NCBI GenBank assembly: GCA_030527385.1
Contig: JAUNAY010000046.1
Span: 1 to 9,064 of the forward strand
Source of the DNA: Fusobacterium sp.
GTDB taxonomy: Bacteria > Fusobacteriota > Fusobacteriia > Fusobacteriales > Fusobacteriaceae
Direction of reading: 5' to 3'
DNA length: 9,064 nucleotides
Under the pieces are notes generated by a model, which worked only from the letters and a program-made list of their open reading frames with translations, did not search any database and was not told the DNA's origin. A program made the translations under genes and the position numbers. Positions 1 through 6,823 of this stretch are shown here, piece by piece (the first letter of the stretch is position 1; the number at the start of each line of letters is the position of its first letter).

Positions 1-945
1 TTTGATAAGTGAAGTTATATCAAATCTTTTATGATCTATATCTGCTAAATTATCTTTTGCCAAAAATAAAAGCTTAGAAACTAAGTTTGACATATTTTTA
101 GTTTCTTCTTCTATCGATTCAATAGCCTCTTTAGTTATCTCTTCATTTTCGTGCCCCCATCTTTTTATTAAATTAATATATCCATTTATTATAAAAATAG
201 GGGTTTTTAACTCGTGAGAAGCATTATTTACAAAATCTATTTGTGCATCTGTTTGAGTTTTTAATCTTTTTAACATATTTTCATAGGCAGTTATAATATT
301 TGAAAACTCTATATATTTTGTTGTTGCTTCTATTTTATTGTCAAGAGTATTCAAATTTAGTTTATTTGTTACCTCTTGCAGAGTATTTAATGGTTTCATA
401 AACTTAAAATAAAAATTTTTAGATATATATATACTTATTAAAACTGTAAAAATAGCTAAAATCAAAGTAATTTTTATAATTCCTTGAATTATCTCTCTAT
501 CATCTTTCATATTTTTTACTACTATTATGTCAAAATGTACATTTTCATTGACTTTAACATCTCTATATACAAATTGATATTTATAGAACCCTTTTTTCTG
601 AATCTCTGGAGATTTTTTCTCTTTTGATAGCTCTCTTATTGTCTCTAAAGAGTAGTCATTTCCGTAAACCATTCCTTTATGAATAAATACAACTGACAAT
701 CCCTCTACTTCTGGACACTCTTCTAAAGCACCTCTAAAAAGATCCTCTAACTGTCTACCAGTTGCAAGTTTCTTATTAAATTCTCCAACTTCATATTTTA
801 AAAAGCTATTGATAGTTTTAATATCTGCAACAGTTACATTATTTACATAGGAAGCAAAAAATAAAACTATTCCTAAATAGGAGATAAAAAACAAAGATAT
901 TAAAATTTGATAACTTTTTCTTAACTCTCTGGAAATTTTTTTCAT
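1..945 (-). CDS. Sensor histidine kinase, N-terminal 315 residues (runs off the window edge)
   Basis: Membrane sensor kinase of a two-component system. The open frame starts at ATG 945 (reverse strand) and stays open to base 1, so 315 residues are visible and the C-terminus is cut by the window. Order of parts: short basic N-terminus; transmembrane segment about residues 13-34; an extracytoplasmic sensor region of about 120 residues (35-153) that I do not recognise; second transmembrane segment about 154-175; HAMP-like linker (KPLNTLQEV, near 184-192); then the dimerisation/phosphoacceptor domain with the H-box NASHELKTPI, placing the phosphorylated histidine at residue 244. The following NLIKRWG is typical of clostridia-type kinases. 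The N, G1, F and G2 ATP-binding boxes would lie off the window. Its start overlaps the regulator's stop (ATGA, 942-945), so translation is probably coupled; only a weak Shine-Dalgarno is seen. The ligand is unknown. Confidence 0.93.
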   Translation of the reverse strand, partial: MKKISRELRKSYQILISLFFISYLGIVLFFASYVNNVTVADIKTINSFLKYEVGEFNKKLATGRQLEDLFRGALEECPEVEGLSVVFIHKGMVYGNDYSLETIRELSKEKKSPEIQKKGFYKYQFVYRDVKVNENVHFDIIVVKNMKDDREIIQGIIKITLILAIFTVLISIYISKNFYFKFMKPLNTLQEVTNKLNLNTLDNKIEATTKYIEFSNIITAYENMLKRLKTQTDAQIDFVNNASHELKTPIFIINGYINLIKRWGHENEEITKEAIESIEEETKNMSNLVSKLLFLAKDNLADIDHKRFDITSLIK

Positions 946-1628
946 TTTATATCTGTACCCTTATTTTTTAAAGTATATCCAAACCCTCTAACTGTCTGAA
1001 TATACTTATCATCTTCAGTGTCAACTTTTTTTCTAAGAGCATTTATATATACATCTACTATCTTTTCATCTCCAACAAAATCATAACCCCAAACCTCTTC
1101 TAAAATCTTTTCTCTTGAAATTACAAGCTCTTTATTTAGTATAAGTTGATAAAAAAGATTAAACTCTTTTTTAGTAAGAGGAATTTCAACATCATCTCTA
1201 TACAAAATCTTAGTTTGTAAATCAAGCTTTAAAGAGTGATAAACCAAAAATCTGCTGTCTGTAAAATCTTTTTTATTTCTTAAAGCTACTCTTATTCTGG
1301 CAAACAATTCTTCTATAGCAAAAGGTTTTGTTAAATAGTCATCGGCACCCATATCTAAAAGTTGAACTTTATTAAGAGTCTGATCTTTAGCTGTGAGAAT
1401 GATTATTGGAATTTCTGAAAACTCTCTTATTTTTGTACATACTTCCTCTCCTGAAAGTTTTGGCAACATCAAATCTAATAAAACAATATCATAGTGATTA
1501 GTTTTAACCTTTTTAAGCCCCTCTTCTCCATCTTCAGCTGTTGTTACTAAATACCCCTCGTGTTCAAGTTCAAGCTGTAAAAATCTTCTTATTTTTTTTT
1601 CGTCCTCTATAATAAGAATATTTTTCAT
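942..1628 (-). CDS. OmpR/PhoB-family response regulator
   Basis: Cytoplasmic transcription factor activated by phosphorylation from the kinase that follows it. The receiver domain (about residues 1-118) has all expected landmarks: acidic pocket E8/D9, phosphoacceptor D52 in IVLLDLMLP, the switch T79 in ILTA, and K101 in LTKPF. The C-terminal winged-helix DNA-binding domain (about 128-222) contains the family signatures LTKKEFNLFYQLI, EEVWGYDF, VDVYINALRKKV and VRGFGYTL. The length of 228 residues is normal for the family and nothing is missing. Start at ATG 1628 with an AGG core about 8 bases upstream; a TATAAT box lies at 1655-1660 on the same strand. The ATGA overlap with the kinase shows they form one operon. 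Lying divergent to the glycan-modification operon, it is the obvious candidate regulator of that operon and of itself, but this is inferred from position only. Confidence 0.96.
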   Translation of the reverse strand: MKNILIIEDEKKIRRFLQLELEHEGYLVTTAEDGEEGLKKVKTNHYDIVLLDLMLPKLSGEEVCTKIREFSEIPIIILTAKDQTLNKVQLLDMGADDYLTKPFAIEELFARIRVALRNKKDFTDSRFLVYHSLKLDLQTKILYRDDVEIPLTKKEFNLFYQLILNKELVISREKILEEVWGYDFVGDEKIVDVYINALRKKVDTEDDKYIQTVRGFGYTLKNKGTDIK

Positions 1629-1654
1629 AATTCTTACCTGCCTTTTTTATTTTT

Positions 1655-1686
1655 ATTATATAACTTTTTTATTAATTTTAGGTAAA
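1655..1686 (-). promoter_or_regulatory. Candidate promoter of the two-component operon
   Basis: On the reverse strand a perfect -10 hexamer TATAAT sits at 1655-1660, giving a predicted start near 1648 and a leader of about 20 bases containing the Shine-Dalgarno. No good -35 lies at 17 bp; the nearest resemblance is TTTACC (1681-1686) at a 20-bp spacing, inside the palindrome. A poor -35 would fit an activator-dependent or autoregulated promoter. Confidence 0.5.
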
Positions 1687-1722
1687 AAAATTTAAAAAAA
1701 TATTTTTTTGAAAATTTTTACC
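1681..1722. repeat. 42-bp near-perfect palindrome in the divergent promoter region
   Basis: The outer arms GGTAAAAA (1681-1688) and TTTTTACC (1715-1722) are exact inverted repeats. The core is a perfect palindrome of seven A, TA and seven T (1694-1709). Both share the same centre at 1701.5. Over the whole 42 bp, 18 of 21 base pairs are symmetric. Low base complexity makes the inner part unsurprising; the GGTA/TACC ends and shared centre are the informative part. Likely a bound operator or a bent spacer between the divergent promoters. Confidence 0.6.
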
Positions 1723-1748
1723 ATTTTTTAATATTTCTATTTTAGTAT
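1717..1748 (+). promoter_or_regulatory. Candidate promoter of the envelope-modification operon
   Basis: A weak -10 (TAGTAT, 1743-1748, 4 of 6 consensus positions) lies 20 bp after TTTACC (1717-1722), the right arm of the palindrome. It is the exact mirror image in position of the reverse-strand TATAAT about the palindrome centre. An alternative is TTGAAA (1708-1713) with TAATAT (1729-1734) at a short 15-bp spacing. Either way this is not a strong constitutive promoter and would fit activation by the neighbouring regulator. Confidence 0.35.
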
Positions 1749-1786
1749 TCACTTGTAAACAAAATTAAACTATTTGGAGGAATATT

Positions 1787-2491
1787 ATGGAACGAATATC
1801 GGTAATAGCACCAGTTTATAATGAAAAAGAGAATGTTGTCAGATTGATTACAAAGATAGAAGAAACTTTAAAAAAGAGATTTTTATCTTATGAAATTATC
1901 TTGATAGATGATGGAAGTACAGATGGAAGTGCTGAAATATTAGATGAAGAAGCTAATAAAAATGGTCACGTCAAAGTGGCACATTTTACAGAAAACAATG
2001 GACAAACTGCTGCTTTAGATGCTGGTTTTAAGTTGGCAACTGGAGATATAATCGTAACTATGGACGCAGATTTGCAAACAAATCCAGAGGATATTTACAC
2101 TTTACTACCTTACTTAGAAAATTATGATATGGTAAATGGAATGAGAGAAAGTAGAGAAGATGGACTTAAAAGAAAAATATCATCTTTAGTTGGAAATGGA
2201 GTTAGAAATTTTATAACTGGGGATAATATTAAAGATACTGGTTGTCCTCTAAAACTTTTTAAAAAAGAGGTTGTAAAAAGTTTTTATCTTTTTGAAGGAA
2301 TGCACAGATTTTTGCCAACACTGGCTAAAATTAATGGATTTTCTGTCATTGAAATTCCTGTAAGACATTATGATAGAGAGTTTGGAACATCTAAATATGG
2401 AGTTTTTAACCGTCTATTTAAAGGATTAAAAGATGCTTTTGCAGTTAGATGGATAGAACAAAGAAGACTACACTACAAATTTAAAGACTAA
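1787..2491 (+). CDS. Family 2 polyprenyl-phosphate glycosyltransferase (DPM1/ArnC-like)
   Basis: Predicted to transfer a sugar from a UDP-sugar to polyprenyl (undecaprenyl) phosphate on the cytoplasmic face of the inner membrane, making the lipid-linked donor used by the ArnT-like enzyme two genes on. GT-A fold landmarks: APVYNEKENV near the N-terminus, nucleotide-binding DDGSTDGS (41-48), metal-binding DADLQ (93-97), KDTGCPLKLF (149-158) and the DPM/ArnC signature RHYDREFGTSKYG (193-205). At 234 residues it ends soon after the catalytic domain and lacks the two C-terminal transmembrane helices of ArnC (about 320 residues), so it resembles soluble DPM1 and would need a membrane partner or peripheral binding. 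Start at ATG 1787 behind GGAGG (1776-1780). First gene of the operon. The sugar is inferred from the downstream genes to be a hexuronic acid, probably galacturonic acid; the sequence alone does not prove it. Confidence 0.93.
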   Translation: MERISVIAPVYNEKENVVRLITKIEETLKKRFLSYEIILIDDGSTDGSAEILDEEANKNGHVKVAHFTENNGQTAALDAGFKLATGDIIVTMDADLQTNPEDIYTLLPYLENYDMVNGMRESREDGLKRKISSLVGNGVRNFITGDNIKDTGCPLKLFKKEVVKSFYLFEGMHRFLPTLAKINGFSVIEIPVRHYDREFGTSKYGVFNRLFKGLKDAFAVRWIEQRRLHYKFKD

Positions 2492-2508
2492 AAATAAAGA
2501 GGGAAGAT

Positions 2509-2781
2509 ATGTTTGATTTTAATTTTATAATGATAATTGGGCTTATAGGACAAGGACTTTTCTCTATGAGATTTATAGTTCAATGGATAGCAAGTGAAAA
2601 AGCAGGTAAAAGTGTTGTTCCTTTCTCATTTTGGCTCTTTAGCCTTGGAGGGAGTTTACTTTTACTAATATATGCAATTTATAGAAAAGATCCTGTGTTT
2701 ATATTAGGACAAGCTCCAAACCTTTTAATCTATTCAAGAAATATATGGTTAATTAAAAAGAACAAAGCAACGGAGAAATAA
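2509..2781 (+). CDS. Stand-alone LAB_N (lipid A biosynthesis N-terminal domain) membrane protein
   Basis: A 90-residue inner-membrane protein made almost only of the LAB_N domain, which in some bacteria is fused to the N-terminus of LpxB, the lipid A disaccharide synthase. Three transmembrane helices are visible at about 5-24, 37-57 and 62-82. Family landmarks are RFIVQW (21-26), the polar loop ending VPFSFW (37-42), and GQAPN with IYSRN (67-78). No LpxB catalytic domain follows; the frame stops and an ArnT-like gene starts 2 bases later. Being locked between the lipid-donor synthase and the membrane transferase suggests a role in anchoring the soluble transferase or moving the lipid-linked sugar across the membrane, the job done by ArnE/ArnF in the Arn pathway. 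That role is inference. Start at ATG 2509 with GAGGG (2499-2503). Confidence 0.9.
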   Translation: MFDFNFIMIIGLIGQGLFSMRFIVQWIASEKAGKSVVPFSFWLFSLGGSLLLLIYAIYRKDPVFILGQAPNLLIYSRNIWLIKKNKATEK

Positions 2782-2782
2782 A

Positions 2783-4396
2783 ATGATTAAAAATATAGAT
2801 AAAGATGATTTTAAATATTTAAAAATACTTATTCCTATGTCGATAATTGCTTTTTTTTCAACTTTGTGGATAAGACCTGCCGATTTGATGGAAGCAAGAA
2901 ATTTTATTACAGCAAGAGAGATGGTAGAGAGCCAAAACTACATTATTCCAACACTTAATGGGGCGTTGCGTTTTGAAAAGCCACCTCTACCTACGTGGAT
3001 TACCGCATTTATAATGAATTTAACTAACAATCAAACAAATGAATATATACTTCGTATTCCATCTGCTCTAGTTGGAGTTATTCTTGTATTATTGATATAT
3101 CTATTTGTAAAAACATTGACAAAAAATAGCTTTAAAAGTTTTATTACTGCATTTATTGGGTGTACAACTTTTATGATAATAAAGTTAAGTGGAGAAAACA
3201 GTTGGGATATATACTCATATGTATTTACATTCGGAGCTGTAACTTTTTTTATCAGAGGTTTGAATAACGGCAAATATTTAAACTTTATTGTGAGTGCTGT
3301 TTTACTTTCAGCTTCTATTCTAAGCAAAGGTCCTGTGCCTATATATGGGCTTTTTATTCCATTTATAATTGCTCATATAGTTATTTATGGAGCTAAAGAT
3401 TACAAAAGAAATGCTAGTAAAATTATTTTAATGCTCTTTATATCAATAGTTCTAGCAGGTATTTGGCCACTTTTAATGTATATAAAATACCCTGATATTT
3501 TTATCAATGTTTTGCTAAAAGAGAAAGACACTTGGACAACAAAACATACAGAGCCTTGGTTTTACTATCTTGATTACTTTGTCTATATGGGAGTTTGGAT
3601 ATTTTTCTCTATATTTTCACTATTTAAAATTTATAAACTAAATCTTGAAAATAGGGAAAAAAATTATTCTAAATTTATATTTTGGTGGAATATTATAATT
3701 ATTATCTCTCTTTCATTGGTAAATATGAAAAAGAAAAGATATGGTATTCCAATCTATATAACTTCTATTCTTGAAATTGGAGTTATTTGTAACTATCTTT
3801 ATAACAAAAGTTGGGAAAATTTAAAGAGATCTGAAAAATATTTAATCTATTTCCAAAACTATTTTTTAATAATAATCTCTTTGGCAATTCCCATTGTGTT
3901 ACTTTTTAAGGGATATAGTAAAAATATTATCTCTTTAAACTATATGTTATTTTTAATAGCTATATTTTTCTCTTTTGATTTAATATTCTTTTTCACTCTT
4001 TTAAAAAAGAGGAATATTATTAAATATACTATTTTAGGAAGCGGAATTTTAATGTTATTAATTAATTTAACTGTTAATTGTTATTTTGATAAACAATATA
4101 TTAATACTATTTTTGATGAGCCTATAACAAAGAATTATCCAAATATAGAGATTGTCCGTGAAAATCCACCTACATATAATATTTATAGTCAAGATTATGA
4201 AATTGAAGATGTTTGGAGGGTTGGAAAGAAAATTCATCAATACAATTCAACTATTAATCTTCCTAAAAAAATTGTATTTTGGGATAGTGTTCCAGAAAAA
4301 GTATTAGAAGAGTATAAGATTTTAAAGCAAGAGAAGTATGTAAAAGATGATAAAAAGATTGTTGAGATAAATTATTTAGAAAAATTGGAGGTTTAG
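2783..4396 (+). CDS. ArnT-like integral-membrane glycosyltransferase (GT83/PMT superfamily)
   Basis: Polytopic GT-C enzyme predicted to transfer a sugar from a polyprenyl-phosphate donor to an envelope acceptor, lipid A or core by analogy with ArnT and rhizobial RgtA-D, on the outer face of the inner membrane. Its 537 residues match ArnT length (about 550). About 11-13 hydrophobic helices fill residues 12-435, and a hydrophilic domain of about 100 residues closes the protein. Signatures: DLMEARNFITAREM (34-47) with the acidic residues of the first outer loop, NGALRFEKPPLPTW (59-72) matching the family KPPL motif, D142 in SGENSWD as a candidate second-loop acid, SKGP (181-184) and KKKRYGIPIY (316-325), the usual donor-phosphate loop. 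Start at ATG 2783 with GGAG (2772-2775) inside the previous gene's end, so it is translationally linked. The acceptor is not determined; protein glycosylation is a less likely alternative. Confidence 0.92.
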   Translation: MIKNIDKDDFKYLKILIPMSIIAFFSTLWIRPADLMEARNFITAREMVESQNYIIPTLNGALRFEKPPLPTWITAFIMNLTNNQTNEYILRIPSALVGVILVLLIYLFVKTLTKNSFKSFITAFIGCTTFMIIKLSGENSWDIYSYVFTFGAVTFFIRGLNNGKYLNFIVSAVLLSASILSKGPVPIYGLFIPFIIAHIVIYGAKDYKRNASKIILMLFISIVLAGIWPLLMYIKYPDIFINVLLKEKDTWTTKHTEPWFYYLDYFVYMGVWIFFSIFSLFKIYKLNLENREKNYSKFIFWWNIIIIISLSLVNMKKKRYGIPIYITSILEIGVICNYLYNKSWENLKRSEKYLIYFQNYFLIIISLAIPIVLLFKGYSKNIISLNYMLFLIAIFFSFDLIFFFTLLKKRNIIKYTILGSGILMLLINLTVNCYFDKQYINTIFDEPITKNYPNIEIVRENPPTYNIYSQDYEIEDVWRVGKKIHQYNSTINLPKKIVFWDSVPEKVLEEYKILKQEKYVKDDKKIVEINYLEKLEV

Positions 4397-4399
4397 AAA

Positions 4400-5437
4400 A
4401 TGAAAAACTTTTTAATAACAGGAGGAGCTGGATTTATAGGTTCAACTGTGGCAGAAAAACTTTTTAATGCTGGAAATAGAGTTGTTATTGTGGATAATTT
4501 TAATGATTTTTATGATTATAATAGAAAAATAAGAAATATTTTAGAGATCAGTAATAATTTTGACAAGATCAATGAGTTTGACAGTAATTTGACAAAAGAG
4601 GAAAAGATTAATAAATTGATAGAAATAGTTAATTCTGATAGATTTATTCTTATTTATGGTGATATTAGAGACACTGAAAAGATGGATAAAGTTTTTGCAG
4701 ATTACAATTTAGATTTAGTATTTAATCCTGCTGGTATGGCTGGAGTTCGTCCCTCACTTTTAGATCCTATGCTATATGAAGATGTAAATGTAAGAGGATA
4801 TATGAATCTATTAGAGCTTTGCAAAAAATATGGAGTTAAGAAATTTGTACAAGCTTCATCTTCATCAGTGTATGGAAATAACAAAGAGGTACCATTTAAA
4901 GAAACTGCAATAGTAGATTTTGCAATATCTCCATATGCTGGAACTAAAAAAGCTTGTGAAGTTATGGGGCACGTATACCACAAATTATATAATATAGATA
5001 TGGTACAACTAAGATTTTTTACTGTTTATGGAGAAAGACAAAGACCAGATTTAGCAATTTATAAATTTACTAAGATGATATTAGAAGACAAACCAATTCC
5101 ATTTTATGGAGATGGAACAACAAAAAGAGATTACACATATATAGGAGATATAGTAGATGGTGTTTTAAAATCAATGGATTTTCTATTTAAGAATGAAAAT
5201 GTGTATGAAATATTCAACCTTGGAGAATCTCACGTAGTTTCATTAAAAGAGATGGTAGAAACTATTGAAAACACTCTTGGAAAAAAAGCTATTTTAGATA
5301 TTCAACCTATGCAACCTGGAGATGTAGACAAAACTTATGCAGATATTTCAAAAGCTAAAACTATGCTAGGTTATGATCCTAAAACTAACTTTACAGAAGG
5401 TATTAGAAAATTTGTTGAATGGTATAAAAGATACTAA
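4400..5437 (+). CDS. UDP-glucuronate 4-epimerase-like extended SDR enzyme
   Basis: Cytoplasmic NAD-dependent epimerase, most likely interconverting UDP-glucuronate and UDP-galacturonate. The Rossmann motif TGGAGFIG lies at 7-14; the catalytic triad is seen as S154/S155 in SSSSVYG and Y179-x3-K183 in SPYAGTKKA. The stretch AGMAGVRPSLLDP (111-123), FFTVYGERQRPD (206-217) and KRDYTYIGDIVDG (242-254) are the signatures of the UDP-GlcA epimerase/CapD-like subgroup rather than of GalE. At 345 residues it is of normal length, though residues about 48-80 form a lysine/glutamate-rich insertion beside the NAD-binding half. Start at ATG 4400; its GGAGG (4387-4391) lies within the last codons of the ArnT-like gene. 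Placed next to UDP-glucose dehydrogenase, which makes its substrate. dTDP-glucose or GDP-mannose dehydratase activity is a less likely alternative. Confidence 0.9.
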   Translation: MKNFLITGGAGFIGSTVAEKLFNAGNRVVIVDNFNDFYDYNRKIRNILEISNNFDKINEFDSNLTKEEKINKLIEIVNSDRFILIYGDIRDTEKMDKVFADYNLDLVFNPAGMAGVRPSLLDPMLYEDVNVRGYMNLLELCKKYGVKKFVQASSSSVYGNNKEVPFKETAIVDFAISPYAGTKKACEVMGHVYHKLYNIDMVQLRFFTVYGERQRPDLAIYKFTKMILEDKPIPFYGDGTTKRDYTYIGDIVDGVLKSMDFLFKNENVYEIFNLGESHVVSLKEMVETIENTLGKKAILDIQPMQPGDVDKTYADISKAKTMLGYDPKTNFTEGIRKFVEWYKRY

Positions 5438-5442
5438 GGGAG
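5438..5442 (+). promoter_or_regulatory. Ribosome binding site fixing the ugd start at 5451
   Basis: GGGAG lies 8 bases before ATG 5451, directly after the epimerase stop codon (5435-5437). An in-frame ATG at 5373 would add 26 residues but lies inside the epimerase and would push the canonical N-terminal MKIGIVGTGYVG inward, so 5451 is preferred. Confidence 0.85.
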
Positions 5443-5450
5443 ATATTAAA

Positions 5451-6773
5451 ATGAAAATTGGAATAGTAGGTACTGGATATGTAGGTTTAGTTCAAGGTGT
5501 TATAATGGCAGAGTTTGGGCTAAATGTTATCTGTATGGACGTATCAGAGGAAAAAATCAACAGTTTAAAAAATGGGATAGTACCAATATATGAGCCAGGG
5601 CTTAAAGAGTTATTAGATAAAAATATGAAAGCTGAAAGAATTGAATTTACAACAGATATAAAATATGCCACAGAAAATTCAGATGTAATATTTATAGCAG
5701 TTGGAACTCCTCCAGCATTAGATGGATCAGCCGATTTGCACTATGTTCTTGAAGTGGCTACAAATATAGGTAAATATATGAACGGTTACAAAGTAATTGT
5801 GGATAAATCAACAGTGCCAGTAGGAACAGGAAAACTTGTGAGAGAGACTATTCAAAAAGAACTAAATAATAGAAAATTAGATTTTGAATTTGATATAGTT
5901 TCAAATCCAGAGTTTTTAAGAGAGGGAAAAGCAGTAGGAGATTGCTTAAGACCTGATAGGGTAGTAATTGGAACAGAGAGTGAAAAAGCAAAAGAGATAA
6001 TGAAAAAAGTATATGATGTGTTATTTATCAATGAAACACCTTTTGTATTTACAAATCTTGAGACAGCAGAGATGATAAAATATGCTTCAAATGCTTTTTT
6101 AGCAGTAAAAATATCATTTATTAATGAAATTTCACTTCTTGCAGAAAAGGTTGGTGCAAACACTCAAGAGATAGCCAAAGCTATGGGAAAAGATGGAAGA
6201 ATATCCCCTAAATTTTTGCACTGTGGACCTGGGTATGGAGGTTCTTGTTTCCCAAAAGATACAAAAGCAATAGTTGACATAGCCAAAAAATATGGGGAAG
6301 ATATGTATGTTATAAAAGCAGCTATTGATGCCAATGAAAAACAAAAGAAAAAGATGGTTGAAAAGATAATCGAAAAAATGAATGGAGTGGAGGGAAAACA
6401 TATAGCAATCTTAGGTTTGTCTTTTAAACCAGATACAGATGATATGAGAGACGCTCCAAGTATAGATATAATAAGAGGGCTTGTAAAGGCAGGAGCAAAA
6501 ATTCAAGCATATTGTCCAGAGGGAATGAAAGAAGCAAGATGGAGACTAGAAGATTGTGAAAATTCTATAACATATTGTGCTGATGAATATTCGGTAGTCA
6601 ATGACGCTGATGCAGTAGTACTTATGACAGAGTGGAACCAATTTAGAGGAATGAATTTAGAAAAGATAAAAGCTAGAATGAAAGGTAATTTCTATTTTGA
6701 TTTTAGAAATATCTACACAAAAAACAGCGAGATTAGAAAAGAATTTAATTATTTTCCAATAGGACAAAATTAA
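5451..6773 (+). CDS. ugd: UDP-glucose 6-dehydrogenase
   Basis: Cytoplasmic enzyme oxidising UDP-glucose to UDP-glucuronate with two NAD+. The 440-residue protein has the normal length and all three domains. N-terminal Rossmann motif GTGYVG (7-12); VGTPP (84-88); STVPVGT (120-126); SNPEFLREG (151-159) with the catalytic glutamate E155; central helix EMIKYASNAF (207-216) with K210; the nucleophile C266 in GPGYGGSCFPKD (259-270); and LGLSFKPDTDDMR (321-333) opening the UDP-binding domain. A small oddity is YCPEGM (354-359), where many homologues have YDPxA. Last gene of the operon, it supplies the epimerase immediately upstream in the gene order. The product could also feed capsule or O-antigen synthesis elsewhere in the genome. 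Followed after 30 bases by a strong terminator. Confidence 0.97.
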   Translation: MKIGIVGTGYVGLVQGVIMAEFGLNVICMDVSEEKINSLKNGIVPIYEPGLKELLDKNMKAERIEFTTDIKYATENSDVIFIAVGTPPALDGSADLHYVLEVATNIGKYMNGYKVIVDKSTVPVGTGKLVRETIQKELNNRKLDFEFDIVSNPEFLREGKAVGDCLRPDRVVIGTESEKAKEIMKKVYDVLFINETPFVFTNLETAEMIKYASNAFLAVKISFINEISLLAEKVGANTQEIAKAMGKDGRISPKFLHCGPGYGGSCFPKDTKAIVDIAKKYGEDMYVIKAAIDANEKQKKKMVEKIIEKMNGVEGKHIAILGLSFKPDTDDMRDAPSIDIIRGLVKAGAKIQAYCPEGMKEARWRLEDCENSITYCADEYSVVNDADAVVLMTEWNQFRGMNLEKIKARMKGNFYFDFRNIYTKNSEIRKEFNYFPIGQN

Positions 6774-6799
6774 TCTATTTACAAAAAAGGGATTCAAAT

Positions 6800-6823
6800 T
6801 GTACTGCACCCAAAATCTTAGAC
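6800..6823 (+). mobile_element. IS150-like (IS3 family) terminal-repeat remnant
   Basis: TGTACTGCACCC (6800-6811) followed by AAAATCTTAGACA closely resembles the terminal inverted repeat of IS3-family elements of the IS150 group, whose ends, as I recall them, begin with these same 12 bases. No transposase coding sequence is present nearby. The match is from memory, and the same bases form the left arm of the terminator hairpin, so common origin is a suggestion only. Confidence 0.4.

Noticed and set aside
1681..1722. The palindrome as a bidirectional transcription terminator
   Set aside because: It lies upstream of both divergent genes, where no transcript needs ending, and its stem is almost entirely A-T.
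3031..3327. Reverse-strand open frame of 98 codons
   Set aside because: Lies fully inside the ArnT-like gene, has no ribosome binding site and its peptide matches nothing I recognise; an antisense shadow.
4702..4983. Reverse-strand open frame of 93 codons
   Set aside because: Antisense to conserved epimerase motifs, with no initiation signals.
5373..5450. Longer N-terminal version of ugd starting at an upstream ATG
   Set aside because: It would overlap the epimerase by 65 bases and add 26 non-conserved residues before the canonical start; a good ribosome binding site precedes ATG 5451.
5852..6401. Two reverse-strand open frames inside ugd
   Set aside because: Both are antisense to the catalytic core of UDP-glucose dehydrogenase and look like composition-driven shadows.
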